A stretch of 64,000 bases of DNA from DATGZX01 sp035296965 (GCA_035296965.1 DATGZX010000280.1:40798-104797); one strand, 5' to 3'; shown: positions 43,771-59,750, counted from the first letter of the stretch. Numbers and translations: made by a program. The notes: a model not told the origin generated them from the letters alone.

Positions 43771-44982
43771 ATGGCGAAGGACGTCTTTACTCGGAATAAG
43801 CCGCACATCAACGTCGGCACCATTGGGCACATCGACCACGGCAAGACCACTCTCACCGCCGCGATCGTCGCCCGCCAGGGCTATAAAAACAAGGTCGCCA
43901 AGATCAAATCGTACAAGGACATCGCCAAAGGCGGCACCGAGCGCGATGATCTCAAGACGGTCACCATCAGCGTGGCGCACGTCGAGTACGAGACCACGAG
44001 CCGGCACTATGCGCACATCGATTGCCCAGGGCACGCCGACTATATCAAGAACATGATCACCGGCGCCGCCCAGATGGACGGCGCCATTCTCGTCGTTGCC
44101 GCCAACGACGGCCCCATGCCGCAGACGCGCGAGCACCTCCTGTTGGCACGTCAGGTGAACGTCCCCTACATCGTCGTCTTCCTCAACAAGATCGACACGG
44201 TGGACGATCCCGAGCTGCTCGAACTCGTCGAGCTGGAGCTGCGCGAGCTGCTGGCCAAGTACGAATTCCCGGGCGACACGATCCCGATCATCCGCGGCAG
44301 CGCCTTGCCGGCCATGCTGTCGCTCGGCAAGGACGACGCCGCCTGCAAGTGCATCGACGACCTCATGAACGCGCTCGACTCCTACATCCCGACGCCGCAG
44401 CGCGCGGAGGACAAGGCGTTCCTCATGAGCATCGAGGACGTTTTCTCGATCAAGGGTCGCGGCACGGTGGGCACGGGCCGTATCGAAGCCGGCCGGGCCA
44501 AAGTCGGCGACGAAGTCGAGATCATCGGCCTCATGAAGGCGCCGCGGAAGACGGTCATTACCGGGGTCGAGATGTTCAACAAGACCCTGGAATACGGCAC
44601 GGCCGGCGACAACGTCGGCGTGCTGCTGCGCGGCATTGAAAAAGACGACCTGGAACGCGGCCAGGTGCTCGCCAAGCCAGGCTCGATCACGCCGCACACG
44701 AAATTCGAAGCCAGCGTGTACGTGCTGAGCAAGGATGAAGGCGGCCGGCATACGCCGTTCTTCACCGGCTACCGCCCGCAGTTCTACTTCCGCACCACCG
44801 ACGTGACAGGCGAAGTCAAGCTGCCCGAGGGCGTCGAAATGTGCATGCCGGGCGATAACATCAACGTGACCATCGAGCTTCTACCCGATAAACCGATCGC
44901 CATGGACGCGAACCTGCGGTTCGCCATCCGTGAAGGCGGCCGCACGGTGGGCTCCGGCGTGGTCACGAAGGTCATCGCGTAA
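43771..44982 (+). CDS. tuf: Translation elongation factor Tu
   Basis: Encodes 403 residues; delivers aminoacyl-tRNA to the ribosome with GTP. G1 is 'GHIDHGKT' (19-26), G3 'DCPGH' and G4 'NKID'. Domains 2 and 3 are intact ('IEDVFSIKGRGTVGTGRIE', 'GGRTVGSGVVTKVIA'). Switch I is unusual: where most bacteria have 'RGITI', this protein has 'LKTVTIS' at residues 62-68. GGAGG lies at 43762-43766, a strong site. The gene follows the Thr-Tyr-Gly-Thr tRNAs. Confidence 0.97.
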   Translation: MAKDVFTRNKPHINVGTIGHIDHGKTTLTAAIVARQGYKNKVAKIKSYKDIAKGGTERDDLKTVTISVAHVEYETTSRHYAHIDCPGHADYIKNMITGAAQMDGAILVVAANDGPMPQTREHLLLARQVNVPYIVVFLNKIDTVDDPELLELVELELRELLAKYEFPGDTIPIIRGSALPAMLSLGKDDAACKCIDDLMNALDSYIPTPQRAEDKAFLMSIEDVFSIKGRGTVGTGRIEAGRAKVGDEVEIIGLMKAPRKTVITGVEMFNKTLEYGTAGDNVGVLLRGIEKDDLERGQVLAKPGSITPHTKFEASVYVLSKDEGGRHTPFFTGYRPQFYFRTTDVTGEVKLPEGVEMCMPGDNINVTIELLPDKPIAMDANLRFAIREGGRTVGSGVVTKVIA

Positions 44983-45063
44983 AGCCGCTTTGGCGGTCTA
45001 CGCCCGACCGTTGGGCGCTCGGAGCTGATGGCCAGCACTGACCGCTGCTAATTGACCGTGCGG

Positions 45064-45134
45064 GATTCGGCCGTAGGTCAGGTTTCTAACCTGAGCGGAC
45101 AGATTGGAAATCTGTCCTAGGCAGCTGCCGAATC
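45064..45134 (+). ncRNA. Three-way-junction structured RNA between tuf and rpmG
   Basis: A closing stem gattcggc (45064-45071) pairs perfectly with gccgaatc (45127-45134). Inside are two hairpins: 45078-45084 with 45088-45094 (7 bp, 3-nt loop), and 45097-45105 with 45109-45117 (9 bp). The second can also be drawn with a 7-nt loop ttGGAaa, like a tRNA-Ser(GGA) anticodon arm, but no T-arm or CCA-compatible end exists, so it is not a normal tRNA. It is probably a cis-regulatory leader of rpmG or a processed tRNA-like element. Confidence 0.45.
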
Positions 45135-45173
45135 AAGCACCTTGAATCGAGCTGAGAAAACGGGTCCTCAACC

Positions 45174-45326
45174 ATGCGAGAATATGTCTGGCTGGAATGC
45201 ACGGTGTGCGGCAACCGCAACTATCGCGCGCAGAAGGAAACACGCGGCGCTGAACGGCTGGAACTGAAGAAATTCTGTCGCAAGGAGCGCAAGCACACGG
45301 TCCACAAAGAATCCCGCAAGAAGTGA
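45174..45326 (+). CDS. rpmG: 50S ribosomal protein L33
   Basis: Encodes 50 residues beginning 'MREYVWLECTVCGNRNY' and ending 'KHTVHKESRKK', typical of L33. Three cysteines of the zinc-binding type are present (C9, C12, C35), but the fourth position is Glu38 ('FCRKERKHT'), so zinc binding is probably impaired. The gene lies between tuf and tRNA-Trp, as is common in bacteria. Confidence 0.92.
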   Translation: MREYVWLECTVCGNRNYRAQKETRGAERLELKKFCRKERKHTVHKESRKK

Positions 45327-45435
45327 CCGGCAAGGTTCGGGCCTGCCGCTCCGCTGGGGAACAAGCGATTTCCGCTCCCATTGCCGTCCATGTTAGTAAC
45401 GCACCAGGGAGTTCGCCGAGGGGCCGGTATCACCT

Positions 45436-45508
45436 AGGGGTGTAGCTCAATTGGCAGAGCACCGGTCTCCAAAACCGGCGGTTGAGCGTTCGACTCGCTC
45501 CGCCCCTG
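45436..45508 (+). tRNA. tRNA-Trp (anticodon CCA)
   Basis: 73 nt. The acceptor stem is aggggtg/cgcccct with one T-G pair, discriminator G. The anticodon loop ctCCAaa lies between ccggt and accgg. It sits between rpmG and secE, a widely conserved position. Confidence 0.95.
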
Positions 45509-45600
45509 TTGCAAGAAGCTGCTGCTGAGCATGGATGGCTCGGCGCAGGGTCCTCGGGACCGAAGAGCACAGTTCCTTCGCTACCACTTAAGGAATTGCC

Positions 45601-46641
45601 ATGGCTGTGGCAGTCAAGAATACACCCGAAGCGACGTCGCAGCGCGTTGCCAACGCCTTTGCCTTGGGCAGCCTGGCGGGGACGGCCTACGTCCTGGGAA
45701 GCATCGCCATCGTCTTCTATGGCATCCCGAGCCTGTGGAATCTTGCGGTCGGCTCGGTTTTCCCTGGCGCTGTCGGAAGGTTCGAGGATCGCGCGCTGCT
45801 CCTGCTGGTAATCCTCGGAGCGGCGGTTGGCCTCGTTGCGCTAGGGAAACGCGTTCTGGGACCGACTCCGACGCACGGTATTCGCGCCGGCACTTTCCTG
45901 GGGACGCTGGGCACGTTCTTGCTGTTTCTGATCACCGTCGGCATCGGCCAAGCGCTGGCGTCAGGCCTGGGCGCGGACAAGTCGGCTATCGGCCCGTGGA
46001 TTACGCTAGCCATTGGCATTGCGCTCCTGGCAGGCTGGGCGTACCTGTTCTTTTGGCCCGCCTTCGAACGGAAGGTGTCGGCTATCGAGGACCAGGGCTG
46101 GTTGTCCGGCGTTGCCTACAAGCGCTCCCAGGGACAGCGCGTTCGCCGCGGCACGGTCCTGGGCATCTTGATCCTGGCCGGCTGCGGTGTGTACGCCATG
46201 ATCACGCGCGACACGCTGCGCAGCGCTGCCTCCCAGGACTGGACGGTCACCATACCGTTCACCGGCGAGCAGTCGGTGTCGGCCGCCGGCAAGGCAATCA
46301 TTATCGGCGCGAAGACGATCACGTTTTTGCCGCACCTGCAGTTCACCCTGCCGATTCTGGTAGCTGCGGCTTCCCTGTGGATCGCCTATCGCATCGTGAA
46401 TTTTCCGCCCTTCGCGGACTTTTTGATCGCGACGGAAGCGGAGTTGAATAAGGTATCGTGGACGACGCGCAAACGCCTCGTCCAGGATACCATTGTGGTT
46501 CTCGCCACCATGCTCTTGATGACGACGTTTCTGTTTGTCGTGGACATACTCTGGGTGAAGTTGATGAGCAGCTCCTGGGTACAGGTGCTGCAAACGGGCA
46601 CATCCACGATGGAGAAACAGGACACCGAGCAAGATTGGTGA
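45601..46641 (+). CDS. secE: SecE, with large multi-pass N-terminal extension
   Basis: Encodes 346 residues, against about 60-130 for most SecE. Only residues about 271-325 are SecE: the amphipathic helix 'FADFLIATEAELNKVSWTTR' and the final membrane helix. Residues 1-265 add about six hydrophobic segments (near 24-42, 64-82, 98-118, 133-151, 184-200, 247-263) of no recognised family. It should be an inner-membrane subunit of SecYEG, with the extra helices lying beside the translocon. An AAGGAA site precedes the ATG. nusG follows. Confidence 0.9.
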   Translation: MAVAVKNTPEATSQRVANAFALGSLAGTAYVLGSIAIVFYGIPSLWNLAVGSVFPGAVGRFEDRALLLLVILGAAVGLVALGKRVLGPTPTHGIRAGTFLGTLGTFLLFLITVGIGQALASGLGADKSAIGPWITLAIGIALLAGWAYLFFWPAFERKVSAIEDQGWLSGVAYKRSQGQRVRRGTVLGILILAGCGVYAMITRDTLRSAASQDWTVTIPFTGEQSVSAAGKAIIIGAKTITFLPHLQFTLPILVAAASLWIAYRIVNFPPFADFLIATEAELNKVSWTTRKRLVQDTIVVLATMLLMTTFLFVVDILWVKLMSSSWVQVLQTGTSTMEKQDTEQDW

Positions 46642-46681
46642 ACCCCCCCCATCCGGGCCCTAGCCTGGGAGAGCTTGGCTC

Positions 46682-47437
46682 ATGCCTGACGAACTGGCCA
46701 CCATGGATCCGCAGTCCTCGACCGCTCAACCGCCGCCGGACGAGCCTCCGTCTCCGGAAGAGTCCAAGCGGTCCGGGGCGAAGTCGCCGGAGGAGCACGC
46801 CGATGACTCGTCCGGCAACAGCGCCGACACCGGCCCGCCGACTTCCTCGCCTCCGCCGACCGTGGACGAAGGCGACGGCGAAGAGCCAAAAGTACCCAGC
46901 AACAAACGCTGGTACGTGGTGAAAGTGCAAAGCGGCCGCGAGGAGTCGATCAAGGAAGCGATCGAGCGGCGTGTCAAGATCGAAAGCCTGGAAGAACATT
47001 TCGGCCAGATCATCATCCCCGTCGAGCGCGTCACCGAGATGCGCAACGGCAAGCGGGTGGTGCGCGAACGAAAGCTCTATCCGGGTTACCTGATGGTCGA
47101 GGTGGAATATAACGACCGGATTCTCTATCTCTTCAGAGAGACGGCCGGCGTGGGCGATTTCGTGGGCGGCGGAGTCAATCATCCACCGCCGCCAATGTCG
47201 GAGCGGGAAGTGGAACGCATGCTGGGACGCCAGGGCGAACATGTGCCCGGCATCGCCCACCCGAAACCGAAGTACGACCGCGGCGACCGGGTCAAAGTCA
47301 AGGATGGCACGTTCGCCGGCATGGAAGGCGAGGTCAAGGACCTCCTCGAAGCCAAGGGATTGGTGCGCGTCGAATTGACGATCTTCGGCAGGCCCGTGCC
47401 GGTCGAGTTGGAATACTGGCAGGTCGAGCATATTTAA
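46682..47437 (+). CDS. nusG: Transcription termination/antitermination protein NusG
   Basis: Encodes 251 residues. The first 70 are acidic, Pro/Ser-rich and probably disordered. The NGN domain starts at 'KRWYVVKVQSGREESIKEAI' and includes 'LYPGYLMVEVEYND', and the KOW domain holds 'GDRVKVKDGTFAGMEGEVKD'. It links RNA polymerase to Rho and ribosomal protein S10. A GGAGAG site lies about 10 bp upstream of the ATG. Confidence 0.95.
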   Translation: MPDELATMDPQSSTAQPPPDEPPSPEESKRSGAKSPEEHADDSSGNSADTGPPTSSPPPTVDEGDGEEPKVPSNKRWYVVKVQSGREESIKEAIERRVKIESLEEHFGQIIIPVERVTEMRNGKRVVRERKLYPGYLMVEVEYNDRILYLFRETAGVGDFVGGGVNHPPPPMSEREVERMLGRQGEHVPGIAHPKPKYDRGDRVKVKDGTFAGMEGEVKDLLEAKGLVRVELTIFGRPVPVELEYWQVEHI

Positions 47438-47444
47438 CCCGCAA

Positions 47445-47499
47445 GAGGGTGTCAGCCTCCTTGTTCGCCAAGCGGAGGATGCTGACACCTCTCTTTTTT
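47445..47499 (+). terminator. Rho-independent terminator between nusG and rplK
   Basis: Arms 47445-47460 and 47474-47491 form a long stem with a 2-nt bulge, followed by tctttttt (47492-47499). It would separate secE-nusG from the rplKAJL unit or attenuate into it. The outer stem shares 'ggtgtcag' with the RAYT-flanking repeat. Confidence 0.75.
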
Positions 47500-47526
47500 C
47501 ATTGGATGCAGTGAGAAGGACGAGCG

Positions 47527-47991
47527 ATGGCGCGACAGGTAGTAGGGCAGATTCGGTTGCAAGTGACGGGCGGACAGGCGACGCCGGCTCCCCCCGTCGG
47601 CCCGGCGCTGGGCCAGCACGGCGTCAATATCGGCGCGTTCGTGACGCAGTTTAACGACCGCACCAAGGAAATGCGCGGCATCACCATCCCGGTGGTGATC
47701 ACGGTCTACTCCGACCGCAGCTTCGAATTCATCGTCAAGAGCCCGCCCGCGGCGGTCTTGCTGAAGCAGGCGGCTGGCATCCCTCTGGAAAAGAAGAGGG
47801 GGGGGGAACTGATCCCCGCCGAAGAAAAGGCCAAGGCCAGTGGGAAATACAAAGGTTTCAAAGTCAGCCCGACCCAGGTGCAGGATATCGCCAAGAAGAA
47901 GCTTCAGGACCTGAATGCGCGCGATCTGGAACACGCGGTCCGTATCGTCGAAGGGACGGCGCGGAGCATGGGTATTGTGGTCGAGGCTTGA
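47527..47991 (+). CDS. rplK: 50S ribosomal protein L11
   Basis: Encodes 154 residues. The N-terminal 'GQIRLQVTGGQATPAPPVGP' and the proline-rich hinge 'TPAPPVGPALGQHGVNIGAF' are the L11 signature, and the C-terminal RNA-binding domain includes 'AVRIVEGTARSMGIVVEA'. It binds 23S rRNA at the GTPase centre. Confidence 0.96.
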   Translation: MARQVVGQIRLQVTGGQATPAPPVGPALGQHGVNIGAFVTQFNDRTKEMRGITIPVVITVYSDRSFEFIVKSPPAAVLLKQAAGIPLEKKRGGELIPAEEKAKASGKYKGFKVSPTQVQDIAKKKLQDLNARDLEHAVRIVEGTARSMGIVVEA

Positions 47992-48062
47992 TCGACTTCC
48001 GCGCACCCAGGCAGAGCCTGGGAACGAGAAGCGGGTTCTCAAACGTAACCGAAGAAAATCTT

Positions 48063-49028
48063 ATGGCTAAGAAACAGACAGCTGCCGCCGAGGAAGCACC
48101 AGGGAAAGCACCGGAAGGCGCCGCCGGAGGGGAAACGCCCGCTCCGAAGAAAGAGCGCAAGCCGAGGGAACCCAAGGCCAAGGCGTCGCCCGAAGCACCG
48201 GCAGGGGAAAGCGCTCCAGCAGCCGCGCCGCCTGCTCAAAAGAGCCCGGCCCCCGCGGCCAAGGCGCCTGCCGCTCCCAGCAAGGAGGGCGAGGCGAAGA
48301 AGCGCGGCAGGCAGCCGGGTCATCCGCCCCAACGCGGCAAGAAGCTGCGCCACCAGCTACGTACTCTCAAAGAAAACCTCGCCAAGGAAGGCCCCATACC
48401 ACTCAAGCGCGCCGTGGCTTTGTTGAAGCAGCACAAACGGGCCAAGTTCGACGAGACCGTCGAAATCCACATGTCGTTGGGTGTTGATTCGACACAAAAC
48501 GATCAAATGGTGCGCGGCAGCGTGCCCTTGCCACACGGCATCGGCAAGGCGGTCCGCGTCATGGTCTTTTGCCAGGGAGAGAACATTGCCAAGGCCAAGG
48601 AAGCCGGCGCCGATCATGCGGGGGGGGACGAATTCATCAAGAAGATCCAACAGGAAGGCTGGCTCCAGTTCGACGTTGCCCTGGCGACGCAGGACATGAT
48701 GGGCGTGGTCAGCCGGCTGGGTAAGGTCCTTGGTCCGCGCGGCTTGATGCCGACGCCCAAGGCCGGCACGGTCATCACCACGGGCGGCGACGTGGCAGCT
48801 TCGGTCCGCGAGTTCAAGGCTGGCAAGGTCGAGTTCCGGGCCGACAAAGGCGGCAACGTCCATGCCGGCGTCGGCAAACTCAGTTTTGAGGAAGACAAGC
48901 TGGTTGCGAACGTCATGACCTTTGTCGAGCAGATCCGCGCGGCGAAGCCGTCGGGAGTCAAAGGAAACTACGTAAAATCGATTACGCTATCAGCGACGAT
49001 GAGCCCGGGCATCCCGGTGAGTGTCTAA
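48063..49028 (+). CDS. rplA: 50S ribosomal protein L1 with Ala/Pro/Lys-rich N-terminal extension
   Basis: Encodes 321 residues from ATG 48063; typical L1 is about 230. Residues 1-95 are Ala/Pro/Lys/Glu-rich and probably disordered. The conserved part starts near 'HQLRTLKENLAKEGPIPLKR' and includes 'MSLGVDSTQNDQMVRGSVPL' and 'VLGPRGLMPTPKAGTV'. In other bacteria L1 also represses its own mRNA. Confidence 0.94.
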   Translation: MAKKQTAAAEEAPGKAPEGAAGGETPAPKKERKPREPKAKASPEAPAGESAPAAAPPAQKSPAPAAKAPAAPSKEGEAKKRGRQPGHPPQRGKKLRHQLRTLKENLAKEGPIPLKRAVALLKQHKRAKFDETVEIHMSLGVDSTQNDQMVRGSVPLPHGIGKAVRVMVFCQGENIAKAKEAGADHAGGDEFIKKIQQEGWLQFDVALATQDMMGVVSRLGKVLGPRGLMPTPKAGTVITTGGDVAASVREFKAGKVEFRADKGGNVHAGVGKLSFEEDKLVANVMTFVEQIRAAKPSGVKGNYVKSITLSATMSPGIPVSV

Positions 49029-49047
49029 GGCTAAGCACAGGATCATA

Positions 49048-49079
49048 AGTCACATAGGTCTTATAGGACCTATGTGACT
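49048..49079 (+). promoter_or_regulatory. Hairpin in the rplJ leader
   Basis: agtcacataggtc (49048-49060) pairs perfectly with gacctatgtgact (49067-49079) around a 6-nt loop, without a T-run. It could be part of an L10 autoregulatory leader, or one of the dispersed 'taggacctat' motifs also seen near 3858 and 8950. Confidence 0.5.
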
Positions 49080-49111
49080 GTCGGTAGCAGGGAGTTCGGT
49101 TCGGAGCAATC

Positions 49112-49651
49112 ATGAGCAAACAAATCAAGCAGATGGAAATGGACGCGCTCAAGAATACCTTCAAGGATGTGCGTGATATGGTCGTGCTGAGCGCCAGCAA
49201 ATTGAACTGCCAGCTCGATTACCATGTGCGTTCCACGCTGCGAAAGAAGAACATTCGCTTGCAGGTGGTCAAGAACAGCCTAGCGCGCCGGGTGTTTGAT
49301 GAGTGCGGCCTGAAAATGACCAGCGTCTGGGAGGGCCCGACCTGGCTGGCCTGGGGTGGCTCGAGCCTGGCGGAACTCAGCAAAGAGCTGGACGCTCTGA
49401 TCAAAAAAAATGACAAGATCTTGAAGGCCAAGGGGGCGGTTTCGGAGGGGCTGGAGATCAGCTTCAAAGCTGCCCTGGCGATGCCGACCAAGGCCGAGGC
49501 AATCGGCCGCGTGGTCGGCCTGGCCCTGAGCCCGGCGGCGCGCATCCTCGGCCAGATCCTGGCGCCGGCTTCGATCATTGCCGGTCAGATCAAAACCCTC
49601 GCGGAGAGGCCAGCCGAACAGCCCGAGGTAGCGGCGCCGGCTGCTGGGTAA
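49112..49651 (+). CDS. rplJ: 50S ribosomal protein L10
   Basis: Encodes 179 residues. Start region 'MSKQIKQMEMDALKNTFKDV' and 'RKKNIRLQVVKNSLARRVFD' are typical of L10. The C-terminal helix that holds L7/L12 dimers is in 'ILGQILAPASIIAGQIKTLA'. GGAG precedes the ATG. Confidence 0.95.
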   Translation: MSKQIKQMEMDALKNTFKDVRDMVVLSASKLNCQLDYHVRSTLRKKNIRLQVVKNSLARRVFDECGLKMTSVWEGPTWLAWGGSSLAELSKELDALIKKNDKILKAKGAVSEGLEISFKAALAMPTKAEAIGRVVGLALSPAARILGQILAPASIIAGQIKTLAERPAEQPEVAAPAAG

Positions 49652-49655
49652 CATG

Positions 49656-49713
49656 ACCCGGCCCCTGACGGGGCTCGGCTCGCCGGCGAGCCGAGCCCCG
49701 TCAGGGGCCGGGT
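49656..49713. repeat. Perfect 58-bp palindrome between rplJ and rplL ('ccggcccctga' family, copy 5)
   Basis: The 29-bp arms (49656-49684 and 49685-49713) are exact reverse complements with no loop. It begins 4 bp after the rplJ stop. In mRNA it would form one of the strongest hairpins in the window, without a T-run. Confidence 0.92.
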
Positions 49714-49830
49714 TAAGGAACAACAGTGCTCTTGCCGTTTGGCTGAGGACACCATAAATCAACAAGCTATTACGCATGCCGCTGCTTTTGCTTCGAGCAG
49801 CACTGCTTAAGAAAGGAAAGAAGAGTTACA

Positions 49831-50247
49831 ATGGCTGAAGAAAACGGGCGGGTCTGGAGCCCCGAGGTTCAAGACCTCGGCGACAAGATCGTTGCCTTGA
49901 CGGTCGCCAAGGCGGTCGAGCTGGGCAGCTACATGGAAGAAGTCCACAAGATCAAGCCGGCGGCCAGTGCCGCCGCCGTTGCTGTGGGTCCCGGCGCGGG
50001 TGGTGGAGCGGCACCGGAGAAGCCGGCCGAGCAAACGGAATTCACCGTACAGCTCGATGGCTACGACGCGGCCAAGAAAATCAACGTCATCAAGATCGTG
50101 CGCGAGATCACGGGCCTCGGCCTGAAGGAAGCCAAGGATCTTGTCGAAGGCGCGCCAAAGCCGGTCAAGGAGAACGTCTCCAAGGACGAGGCGGGCAAGC
50201 TCAAGCAGAAGTTGGAAGAAGGCGGAGCGAAAGTTTCGCTAAAATAA
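49831..50247 (+). CDS. rplL: 50S ribosomal protein L7/L12
   Basis: Encodes 138 residues. N-terminal dimerisation helix, Ala/Gly/Pro hinge (about 45-68) and C-terminal factor-binding domain 'KINVIKIVREITGLGLKEAK' and 'KLKQKLEEGGAKVSLK'. The ribosome-binding site AAAGGAAAG is strong, as expected for the most abundant stalk protein. Confidence 0.96.
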   Translation: MAEENGRVWSPEVQDLGDKIVALTVAKAVELGSYMEEVHKIKPAASAAAVAVGPGAGGGAAPEKPAEQTEFTVQLDGYDAAKKINVIKIVREITGLGLKEAKDLVEGAPKPVKENVSKDEAGKLKQKLEEGGAKVSLK

Positions 50248-50267
50248 GCGAAATACTTGACTCATGC

Positions 50268-50276
50268 TGCTATAAT
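50268..50276 (+). promoter_or_regulatory. Extended -10 promoter for rpoB
   Basis: tgctataat is a perfect extended -10 element (TGn-TATAAT), 21 bp after the rplL stop. No good -35 lies 17 bp upstream; a TTGACT at 50257-50262 is only 8 bp away. Confidence 0.5.
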
Positions 50277-50329
50277 GGTGAATTGGGATTAAATCCTGGG
50301 GGACCGGGCATCAAAATACGAAGAAATTC

Positions 50330-50383
50330 AAGGAAGAGCAGGGGTGCCTTGGCACTCTCTGCTCCTTCCTTTGCTTCGTTTTT
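50330..50383 (+). terminator. Attenuator-like hairpin in the rpoB leader
   Basis: 'ggaagagcagg' pairs with 'ctctgctccttcc' with small bulges around a gtgcc-ggcac tip, followed by cgttttt. It lies between the promoter candidate at 50268 and rpoB, so it could terminate rplL transcripts and attenuate rpoBC. The remaining leader to 50790 has no recognised gene; a second hairpin (agtcggc/gccgact) lies near 50722-50745. Confidence 0.55.
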
Positions 50384-50790
50384 AGGCGACTGGTTCCGGA
50401 TTTCCCACCCTCAAATCGGAGTTGAGGCACGGCGGCGGCCCGGTAGGTGCTCACGGACGGCCCTCCCGCGGACCGGCAGACAGTCACGTTGTTCAAGCGG
50501 TGGAAGCAGCGTGCGACGCGTCAGCCATCCTCCTTGCCCCCGGCCGCATGCGGCTACCATGCCGTCTCGTCCGGACATTTGGAAACTTTTTGATCGCACC
50601 GTATCCCTGATTGGGGATGCCCTGCCGAGGTTCATGGTTGCCCTCGTTACGCATCCTTTTCAACTTGGTGATTCCAATAACATTCTGATGCGGCAGCTTG
50701 GATGCCTGGTCACGCGGCGGAGTCGGCCCCCGGGCCGCCGACTGGGCTTCCTGCCGGTCCGTATCGCTTTTTCTGGGAGGAGCACAGCTT

Positions 50791-54486
<3,696 letters not shown>

Positions 54487-54598
54487 GGACTTGCGCCTGA
54501 ACCGGCCCGGCACAGAACGGCAAGGAGCCGGGGGCATTTCGAAATTCGTTGCCGGCGCTGGACTTGCTGAGGGTGCCTTGATAAACTGGACTGTTTAC

Positions 54599-54627
54599 TT
54601 GCAATCACATAGTCTACCTGATTTAAT
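54599..54627 (+). promoter_or_regulatory. Possible separate promoter for rpoC
   Basis: TTGCAA (54599-54604) and TTTAAT (54622-54627) with a 17-bp spacer in the unusually long 341-bp rpoB-rpoC gap. No gene is seen in the gap. Confidence 0.4.
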
Positions 54628-54827
54628 GAAGCCGTATGCGCTCATTCCTCTCGAACGGGTGTTGCACCATGCGGAACTTCCGGACGCAGCTTGTGGAATT
54701 CTCTCCCCCACCTCGGTCCGTGTTCTTGAAAACCGTAACGCAATAAGCCAAGAAGGCCGCGACGAGTCCAACCCGACAAGCGCGTCGGGTTCGCGCACCA
54801 CTTTGCCGCTTTTTAGGAGTGCGTGCC

Positions 54828-59171
<4,344 letters not shown>

Positions 59172-59187
59172 GGGTCGCAAGAAAGAT

Positions 59188-59216
59188 GGGGCAAAGCAGC
59201 GGCTTTGCCCTCTTTC
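59188..59216 (+). terminator. Terminator after rpoC
   Basis: gggcaaagc (59189-59197) and gctttgccc (59202-59210) form a 9-bp stem with a 4-nt loop, followed by tcttt, 17 bp after the rpoC stop. Confidence 0.55.
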
Positions 59217-59235
59217 GCTTCAAGCAGGTTGCCCC

Positions 59236-59267
59236 TTGACCTGCCTGCGACTCGACAATAGTGTAAT
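59236..59267 (+). promoter_or_regulatory. Possible promoter for the rpsL operon
   Basis: TTGACC (59236-59241) is followed by TAGTGT at 17-bp spacing or TGTAAT at 20 bp. The -10 is weak. Confidence 0.3.
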
Positions 59268-59375
59268 GGTTTTTAGGAAGTCGCTTTTCGAAAGCGCTTC
59301 TTTTTCGCGTGGGATGTCCGCCGCCACCTTGGTGTCGGCCGACCCCGCGACCTGTCCGGATGCAAAGGAAGTTAG

Positions 59376-59750
59376 ATGCCGACGATTAACCAACTGGTGC
59401 GCAAACCGCGACGCCAGCAGTACCGCAAGCCAAAGCACCCTGCCATGCAGGGTTGCCCGCAGAAGCGCGGCGTGTGCCTGCAGGTCAAGACCATGACGCC
59501 CAAGAAACCCAACTCCGCCCTCCGCAAGGTGGCCCGCGTGCGCCTGTCGAACGGGACGGAGATCACCGCCTACATCCCGGGCGAGGGTCACAACCTGCAG
59601 GAACACTCGATCGTGCTGGTCCGAGGCGGGCGCGTGCGCGACCTGCCCGGCGTGCGTTATCACATCGTCAGAGGCGTCCTCGATTCTCAAGGGGTCGCCG
59701 ACCGCAAGCAGGCCCGCTCCAAGTATGGCGCCAAACGCGAGAGTAGTTAG
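59376..59750 (+). CDS. rpsL: 30S ribosomal protein S12
   Basis: Encodes 124 residues, almost identical in pattern to other S12 proteins: 'PTINQLVRKPR', 'TMTPKKPNSALRKVARVRL', 'GEGHNLQEHSIVLVRGG', 'DRKQARSKYGAKR'. The lysines linked to streptomycin response (in PKKPNS and RVRDLPG regions) look wild type, the second site being Arg-Asp as drawn. AAGGAA lies before the ATG. Confidence 0.97.
   Translation: MPTINQLVRKPRRQQYRKPKHPAMQGCPQKRGVCLQVKTMTPKKPNSALRKVARVRLSNGTEITAYIPGEGHNLQEHSIVLVRGGRVRDLPGVRYHIVRGVLDSQGVADRKQARSKYGAKRESS

Noticed and set aside
45064..45134. tRNA-Ser gene
   Set aside because: No T-arm, no long variable arm and no normal D-arm; kept as a structured RNA instead.
50257..50276. 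TTGACT and TATAAT as a complete promoter
   Set aside because: The spacer is only 8 bp, too short for sigma-70; only the extended -10 is kept.
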